Assembly (NCBI GenBank): GCA_020465985.1
Contig: JAANYP010000404.1
Span: 65,484 to 129,483, forward strand
Length of the DNA stretch: 64,000 nt
DNA from: Centrapalus pauciflorus
Taxonomy: Eukaryota > Streptophyta > Magnoliopsida > Asterales > Asteraceae
Reading direction: 5' to 3'
Made by a program: the position numbers and the translations under genes. Position 1 is the stretch's first letter, and every line of letters starts with the position of its first letter. Under the pieces are notes generated by a model. That model ran no database searches. It was given only the letters and a program-made list of their open reading frames with translations, and had not been told where the DNA came from. Shown here piece by piece: positions 57,251 to 64,000 of the stretch.

Positions 57251-58818
57251 ATGGTAATGTAAAAAAAATGAAGTTTCATAAAAATTTAGTTATGTGTAAT
57301 TAATTTATTTAGTATCTATTAACTATTTTATTAATATATACATATGTTTTTTTTTCGTATCGTATATTGGATCAAGATAGTTGGTATTAAATTCAATATC
57401 ACCCAAATTAAGAATATTGGATGAATTCATAAACTAAAACATAGGAAAAAAATTATGATTACAATTATTTATAAAATAACTTAATTGTATAAAAATTTAT
57501 CACATGGATTCAACTTATAAACGAACAATTATTATATGTAAAAATAATCTAAAAATTTTAATTACCAAATTAAAATAAAATAAATGTAATATTCTTTTTT
57601 ATAAAATGATTTAATTTTTAACAATAAATCTAGAGATTTTAAAATAAGTAACTTATACAAAAAAATTGATTGCCAACATTTGTTAAAGTTATTCATATAA
57701 CACCCAAAATTTGTCATGAAATTTGTTACAAAATCACATATGATTCATATGTTGATGTTATCAGTGGTGATAGCAAAAATTATACTTAAAATACAATGTT
57801 ATATATTTTTATTCGTTAAACTAATTTCTAAAAAAGTAATATTTAATTAATATTACTACATAGTTCTTAAAATGTGCTATGTTTTGTGATTTTAATCATT
57901 ATCTAACTAAAACATGATTACAAGTAAAATGATGACATTAACCTAAGTTTCATTCTATATGAATTGCAATGTTATTTAGAAAAATTAATATTTAATACTA
58001 CTATTTATAATATGGACTAACGATAATAAAAAAGAAATAGCAAGTAAATTATTTATTAATTTTGAAGTTGGCGATATCGATAGAGTATATGTATTTTAAA
58101 TCATTTTGAAGTTGGCGATGTTGATAGAGTATACATATTTTAAATCATTGAATTAAGAATTTAATATTTTCATTTTTTTCTTTATTTTTAACGATTTAGT
58201 AAATTAAGATTTAATAATATTTAGTACCATTAAAACTATGACGTGAATTTATATATTTATTTTCCAATTAAGTTTAATCAATAATATAATAAAAAAAGTA
58301 TTTAGTTCCATCAATAATGATTACATGAATTTATGACATGAACATTTTTATAAAAATATTTAACTTCTTTACTTAATTCGATAAGTTGCAGCATATGTTA
58401 CTAAAGTCCATATAATGAACTACAATGATATTTATTTAAATCATAATAGCGTATTTTATTTCAATTCAAATTTGATAAGTTTAGTCATATAACAATAAAT
58501 TTCATGTAATAAGTTATACGGGTAATTTATTTAGATCAAAATAATTAAATTTATTAGTTAATGCAAAAAAAAAAACATGTATTATTGAGTAGATCACAGG
58601 AATATTTAATATTTTCACTGATTTAATTTGTTTAATACCAAAAAATAGTCATGAAAATCATTTATTTATTTAATTTAGTAACATCGCAACATGTGTCAAC
58701 TAACATTTATTTACATATGATATACATCACTTATTTATTTAATTTAATTTCAAAACACCACAAAGATAATATGAGATACTAAGAATGTAATAATAATTTA
58801 TTTCATTAAATTAATATG

Positions 58819-59128
58819 TGTTAGACATATTTATTTCAATTTCTAGTTAATATCTTTTGTTTGTAATAATTTAATTTCTAGTTATGTATTTGTTTTTGTT
58901 ATGTTTAAAGTTCAAGGACCTGTTATGTAATTTTTCCCAAAGTTTCTTTGGTTATAAAAACCAAAAGAGATGGAGGTTTTGATGTTGTTGAAGAAAGAAA
59001 TATTGCAGTGATATATTCTCAAGAGCATTTCATCTTCTTCACCCAATAGAGTATTTTTCATTGATAAATCTGTTTGAGTGTTACTCTATTTGCCATGGTT
59101 GTGTAATTTCTGGGAAATCAAGCTTTCA
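58819..59128 (+). repeat. 5' LTR of copia element C
   Basis: 310 bp, starts TGTTAGACAT and ends ...CAAGCTTTCA, directly followed by the PBS. A TATAAAAA box is at about 58954. The start is set by the TGTTA word only, as the partner LTR is outside the window. Confidence 0.75.
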
Positions 59129-59142
59129 TTTGGTATCAGAGC
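59129..59142 (+). promoter_or_regulatory. Primer binding site, element C
   Basis: TTTGGTATCAGAGC, complementary to initiator-methionine tRNA. Confidence 0.92.
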
Positions 59143-59517
59143 TTGGAATTGGATTTCAACTTGGAGCTGTGTTCAAAAAACGTAACCTGCTTTTCATCTC
59201 CTTCTTCTCAAAAAGGTCCAAATCTCTGATCTTTTGCTTAAATATCATTTGTATGTTGTTATTAATTATCAAGAATATGTTTATTGTGAAAAACAACATC
59301 TTTTTCATGGAGTAAATGAATTATTTTTGTTGAACCCATCTGTTCGTGACTGGCGTACTGTACCAAAGAAATTGACCAAAAAAAAAAAATTTCAAAATTC
59401 TTGTGTCAAACAAATTTATTTGCACCGAAATTGAAATACTTGTGCCATATATCTGCTATATCTGAGATTTAATCTTTGTATTGTGTGAAAAACTTTGAAA
59501 ATCTTGGAATCTTGAAA

Positions 59518-60065
59518 ATACCGAAACCTCAAAGGTTTCAGTACGTCTCTGTATTTGGAAAAAAGTTTCAGTCTTGAAAACAAGTGCAGAAAGTAGCAAA
59601 AACGGTTTCCTCTTTAAAGGTTTCGGTAGTATTTCAAGATCTCGGTAGGTCCAAGGTTTTGGTATATAAGAAAGGTTTCAGCAACAAATACCGAAACCTT
59701 AAAGGTTTCGGTAGATTCATCAAGGTTTCGGTACTAAGTAATTTTGTCAAAAGTTTCGGTACTCATCAAGGTTTCAGTACTAAGTTTCTATATCAAAGGT
59801 TTCGGTAAAAAGGTTTCGGTACAAGGGTTTCGGTATACAGGATTCGGTACCAAGGTTTCGGTATAATAGTTTCTATACCAAGGTTTCTATACCAAGGTTT
59901 CTATACCAAAGTCTCAGTACCAAGGTTTCTATACCAAGGTTTCTATACCAAAGTCTCAGTACCAAGGTTTCTATACAAAGGTTTCTATATCAAAGGTTTC
60001 TATACCAAGGTTTCGGTACTAAGGTTTCAGTACCAAGGTTTCAAGGTTTCAGTACCCAAGATTTC
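59518..60065 (+). repeat. AAGGTTTCGGTACC motif array, leader of element C
   Basis: About 30 copies of AAGGTTTCGGTACC or variants (AAGGTTTCTATACC, AAAGTCTCAGTACC), spaced 14-20 bases, fill the leader. Two-step higher-order units (TTTCTATACC twice, then GTCTCAGTACC) repeat around 59880-59960. A pyrimidine-AG acceptor-like site (TTTGTTTCAG) follows at 60125. Rest of leader (59143-59517) has no gene. Confidence 0.88.
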
Positions 60066-60247
60066 TGTAACCCCACTGTCAGTTTGTTTCAAAATCTTTT
60101 TAGTTCTCCAAATCTTTGTTTCAGGTTACAAGTTTTTTATTTTATTTTTATTTATTTCTTTATTTTCATTTATTTTATATTATTAAATTAATTAAAAAAA
60201 ATCATCTCCAAGTTTCCAATTCTAAGATCAATCTTTCAAAATCAAAC

Positions 60248-62254
60248 ATGGTAAACGAGGCTCTAATTTTGGGAACGGATATTCGTCCACCGGTTATGTA
60301 TCGTGGAGAATACGATCAATGGAAGAGAAGGTTTTTAAGGTTTCTTGCGCTGCATGATCTGGGCTCTTTGATGCTTAAATCTCTTGAAGAAGGTCCTGCA
60401 GAATATTTCACCATCATACCTGCCAAACCCGATAATGATCCACCAATTCCCGAACTTCGTGAACCACGAGGGCCTCAGACTGAACAGGAACGACTTAGAG
60501 CCAAAGCTGACATCCAGTTAGAGAATTATCTCCTACAAGCCTTTCCCAACCCCATTCTCAACAGTATTGACAGTCAAGAGACTGGCAAGGCAATGTGGGA
60601 TGAAGTTGCTCACCAAATGCGAGGGTCTGAAAAGGGCGACAAAATGAAAAGGGAGAACATCAAATCTGCTTTCTCTAGGTTCAAGGCACGAGACGGAGAA
60701 ACTCTTGAAAGCACTTACAATCGCTTCTGCTTCGTTTTGAACGAATTGAAAAAATGCAAAGTCAACACCTCACAGGACGACATCAATCTTCGTTTTCTTG
60801 CTTCGCTTCGTCCTGAACGTAATTCTACATGTCGCACAGTTAAGAGGACACATGATCTGAATGATATCAATATCCATTTCTTATTTGAAAATCTGCAAGA
60901 ATTTCAAGACGATGTTGATGATCATCTAGCTATAAGAAACAAGGTTGAGTCGTTATCTGCAAGTGGAACCAGACCAGTGAATGATTCACTTGCACTGATC
61001 ACTGATAACAAAGGCAAATCTCCAGCCATGCCTTTCTCATACAAAGATCCTCAAATGGGTCAGTCAAGCCATGAACCTGACAATTCCTCGGACTCTGAAA
61101 TGGTAGACCTCCGTGATCAACTAGCTTTTCTGTCCAACAAGTTTAATCAGCGGTTCTTTAAGAAAAAGACCAACAACAACTTGAGATATGAAACGGGGCC
61201 GCGTATGCGCAGGGAAGAGCGAACGGATCGTAGTTTCAGAGAAGAGAGAAACAATACCCGTGAACCCAGACGAAATGAGTGTCGTGAGGAACCACGAGGG
61301 GATCACAAAGATGAATGGAAAGTAGAGAGGGAAGAGAGGCGTGATAATCATCGAGATGAGTATCGCAATCCTGATGAGGAACGAATTGAGAGGCTAGCTG
61401 GAGGAGACAAAAGGAACAGACCTGAAGAAAAGAATGTAAAATCTGGAAAGAGTCTTGTCTGTTACAAGTGTGGTGAACTGGGTCACTTTGCCAGAGAATG
61501 TGTTAAACGTTTCCAACGAAATGCTGACTACTATCGTCGAAAACTGGCAATGATTGAAAGGAAAGAGGGCGGTCAAGCTCTAGTAGCAGAGGATGACTAT
61601 TGGATGGACGATCAGACTGATGATGAAAATGATGGAGCTAACGATGTCCCATGTTATGTGGCTGACATCTTCAATCTCAACTCTGGTCATCTAGGGCCAG
61701 ATATGCAGGTGGTTCAAGAACAGCTCGTGGATTCCAGAGTTGAAAGGAGTGAAGGACGTGAGGAAAGGTATGCTTCAGATGATGAACATGTTGAAGAGAC
61801 GTCCACCTCATCCTGTCTAATGACTAACAACAAAGACTTCATCTCATCTGATGGCGAGTCCAGTGAGGTAAAAACAACATGGGTAATGGATTCGGGATGC
61901 TCTCGTCACATGACCGGTAGAGTTGAGTTATTGTCTAACTATGTCGAGGAACAGTGCGGCTCAGTTAGATTTGGGAATGACAATCATTTACCAATCGTTG
62001 GTTATGGAGATTTAGTTTCAGAAAATCTCATCATCCAACATGTGAACTATGTACCGGGATTGGGCCACAATCTCTTTAGCATAGGACAGTTTTGTGATAA
62101 GGGTCTCGAGGTGAACTTTAAAGCCACAAAATGTAGTGTGAGAAATGATTCGGGAAATGAATTGCTGTCAGGATTCCGTAACTCAAACTTGTATACCATC
62201 GATCTGGCAAAACTCAAACTGAAAGAAAGCATTTGCCTACTCTCCAAGGCTTGA
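60248..62254 (+). pseudogene. Copia gag and protease, element C
   Basis: ATG 60248 (MVNEALILGTDIRPPVMYRG) is chosen over the upstream in-frame ATG 60116 because related gag proteins start so and the extra part lies in leader sequence. Gag domain covers residues about 1-230 (GEYDQWKRRF, KAMWDEVAHQMRG). A long Arg/Glu-rich segment spans residues 315-395. The CCHC knuckle CYKCGELGHFAREC is near residue 405, and protease WVMDSGCSRHMTG near residue 545. A TGA at 62252 stops the frame before the GAG-pre-integrase, which continues in the same frame. Confidence 0.92.
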
Positions 62255-63062
62255 ACAAAAGACTCTTGGTTGTGGCACCGTCGCTTATCTCACCTCAACT
62301 TTGACAATATTAATAAACTGGTCTCAAAAAGTCTTGTCAGAGGTCTGCCAGTGCTCCGGTACGACAAAGATCACCTTTGCGGAGATTGTGAAAAAGGAAA
62401 AATGAAAAGAGCAGCACATAAACCCAAACCCGAACCCACATCCAAAAGGCCGTTAGAGCTCCTCCACATGGACTTATGTGGACCAATGAGGATCCAAAGT
62501 ATCAACGGAAAGCGCTATGGTTGTCGTGGATGACTATTCTCGATACACATATGTTCGATTCTTGCGAACCAAAGATGAAGCTCCCCAACATATCATTGAT
62601 TTAATCAAACTTGTTGAGACAAAGTTGCAGTCAGCTTTCCAGTTCATCAGAACAGATCAAGGCACAGAATTCAAGAATTCGGTTCTTGAAACTTTCCTGA
62701 GATCAAAAGGCATTCATCATCAATATTCCGCTGCCAGGACTCCACAACAAAACGGGATTGTCGAAAGACGAAACCGAACACTAGTGGAAGCTGCTCGAAC
62801 AATGCTTGCCTATTCAAAGTTGCCAACGTTTCTGTGGGCCGAAGCTGTTGCCACTGCTTGCTACACGCAGAATCGCTCAATAATCCACAAGCGCTTCAAC
62901 AAAACTCCCTTTGAGCTAATTAACAAACGATTACCCTATATCAAATACTTTCGTGTTTTTGGTTGCAGGTGTTTTGTACTGAATGACAGGGAGAATCTCG
63001 GAAAATTCAGCGAGAAGGCCGATGAAGGAATTTTCATTGGATACTCCACATCATCGAACTAG
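62255..63062 (+). pseudogene. Copia integrase, element C
   Basis: GAG-pre-integrase (WLWHRRLSHLNF, CGDCEKGK) and the integrase core follow the TGA. Catalytic acidic residues are in HMDLCGPM (about 62466), RTDQGTEF (about 62650) and NGIVERRN (about 62757). An extra G near 62519 shifts the frame between the first two. The Arg-Arg after the catalytic Glu is intact, unlike in element B. The domain is cut after GIFIGYSTSS by a foreign insertion. Confidence 0.92.
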
Positions 63063-63190
63063 CGAAGGATCTTGCCCTGAGTGATTTACAGGGAGAGGCA
63101 CAGTACCGGAGTCAGAATCGAGAGGATCAGATGAATGGGGGAGAACTAAGTCACCCTCTTTTTGCTATGAGATGATTAGACAGCTAGGCT
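63058..63190. other. About 130-bp foreign insertion in integrase of C
   Basis: Between GYSTSS and ARIYRVYN, contiguous in related elements (compare GYSKESMAFRVYN in B), lie about 130 bases with balanced base composition (e.g. GGGAGAGGCACAGTACCGGA). CTAG occurs at both edges. It has no inverted repeats or LTR signs that I see. The source is unknown. Confidence 0.6.
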
Positions 63191-64000
63191 CGTATCTATC
63201 GTGTCTACAACACTCGCACAAGGACTGTGAATGAAAGCGTTAATGTATCATTTGATGAATTGGCTGAATCCAGTAATGAAGCTACAACTTCTAGGCCGCC
63301 AATTTCTCAAACTCAGAGTCCTTCGAATTCTGCAACAACTGACGACTCATTAAATACTTTATTTGATCACGTTTATAATGATTATTTTGAGTCAGCTAAT
63401 CCAAATGTTTCATCTTCTGTTCCTGCAGAACAAACTGTGATAACATTGGATAACTCGGTGATAAATGCAACAACATCATCTGATTCAGTACCAACTGAAA
63501 CATCTCCAATCACCGAATCCTCTCCTCAACAAGCATCAGAATCAGCTCAACAAGATTCCTCAAATTCTGTTATTCCCGATCAAACCGATGACGAACCAGA
63601 ATTTGTTGAACCAGATATCATAATGCCATCTCTTGAAAGAATAGAACAATCAATCATCCAATCTGATGTTCCTCAAACTCAACCATCCAATTCTCCGCTT
63701 CCACATGAAATCAAATGGACTCGTAGCCACCCCACTGACCAAATCATTGGTAACCCATCCACTGGAATTCAAACGAGACGTGCTTCAGCCAATGAATGTC
63801 TGTTCTCATCATTTCTAAGCAGTGCTGAACCTTCTCGTGTGGATGAAGCTTTAAAGGACCCTGACTGGATTGTTGCTATGCAAGAAGAATTGAATCAATT
63901 TGAACGACTGCAAGTATGGAGATTGGTGCCCAAACCATAGAATCGGATCATTATTGGAACGAAATGGATCTTCAAAAATAAGCGAGATGAAAATGGGATA
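63191..64000 (+). pseudogene. Copia integrase end, linker and RT start, element C
   Basis: RTVNESVNVSFDE closes integrase. A Ser/Thr/Gln-rich linker of about 150 residues leads to HPTDQIIGNPSTGIQTRRASANECLF and RT start WIVAMQEELNQF. TAG at 63938 replaces a conserved Lys codon; RT motifs GTKWIFKNKRDENG continue in frame to the window end. Confidence 0.92.

Larger units (their letters stand above)
58819..64000 (+). mobile_element. Copia element C, 5' part
   Basis: 5' LTR, PBS, leader array, gag, protease, integrase and the start of RT are present; the window ends inside RT. Coding is damaged by a nonsense codon at 62252, a one-base insertion near 62519, a foreign insertion at about 63058-63190 and TAG at 63938. 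The gag resembles that of element D more than B. Confidence 0.92.

Overview
This window looks like repeat-rich nuclear DNA of a flowering plant, most likely a eudicot. No host gene is recognisable; nearly everything is transposable elements, many nested inside one another. The plant call rests on Ty1/copia retrotransposons primed by initiator-Met tRNA (TGGTATCAGAGC sites), a plant-type CACTA transposon with Transposase_21 and Transposase_24 genes, and AT-rich GT-AG introns. The extra ORF downstream of RNase H in several copia elements is of a kind I associate with asterids such as Asteraceae; that taxonomic guess is weak. One assembly gap (782 N) lies at 25066-25847.

Layout. 1-2729: 3' end of copia element A, with its LTR. 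2730-~8670: 3' part of a B-family copia element (B2): RNase H, spacer, intron-bearing downstream ORF. ~8671-11074: minus-strand copia fragment D (gag, leader, PBS, LTR). ~11075-12351: PPT-side sequence, then AT-rich unique-looking DNA. 12357-55489: one copia element B (+ strand), complete from LTR to LTR with target duplication TTGTA, stretched to 43 kb by later events. Inside it lie copia E (16626-30281, minus, TSD TTCTC), copia F inside E (18209-26814, minus, TSD CTCAC), a 1.65-kb tandem duplication (30122-~33414), a ~0.6-kb GGTACC-rich insertion (33701-34320), a Ty3/gypsy element (40247-45692, TSD TAAGT) and a CACTA transposon (46533-54441, TSD TTT). 55495-58818: AT-rich flank with Helitron-like ends. 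58819-64000: 5' part of copia element C (+ strand), running off the window.

How it fits together. Hand-compared LTR pairs give an age order: B differs at about 14 of 283 positions, E at about 5 of 293, F at about 3 of 600. So B inserted first, E into B, F into E. The tandem duplication includes a piece of E's LTR, so it is younger than E. All copia coding regions are broken by stops or frameshifts. The best-preserved genes are in the CACTA element: its second gene can be spliced by hand into an uninterrupted six-exon, 359-residue reading frame, and its transposase gene is broken only at two homopolymer runs.

The most unusual theme is that each LTR family carries its own dispersed short-motif array in leader, LTR or spacer: TCGAGTTTG in B and E, AGCAGCTTGA in F (even inside coding parts), TTCGGATG-like in D and the gypsy LTR, GGTTTCGGTACCAA in C, TACATTAGTTGTA in A. 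In B the downstream ORF also looks like a gene of its own, with TATA box, leader intron full of the family motif, and an NLS-like basic stretch. E carries five tandem stem-loops whose stems differ but still pair.
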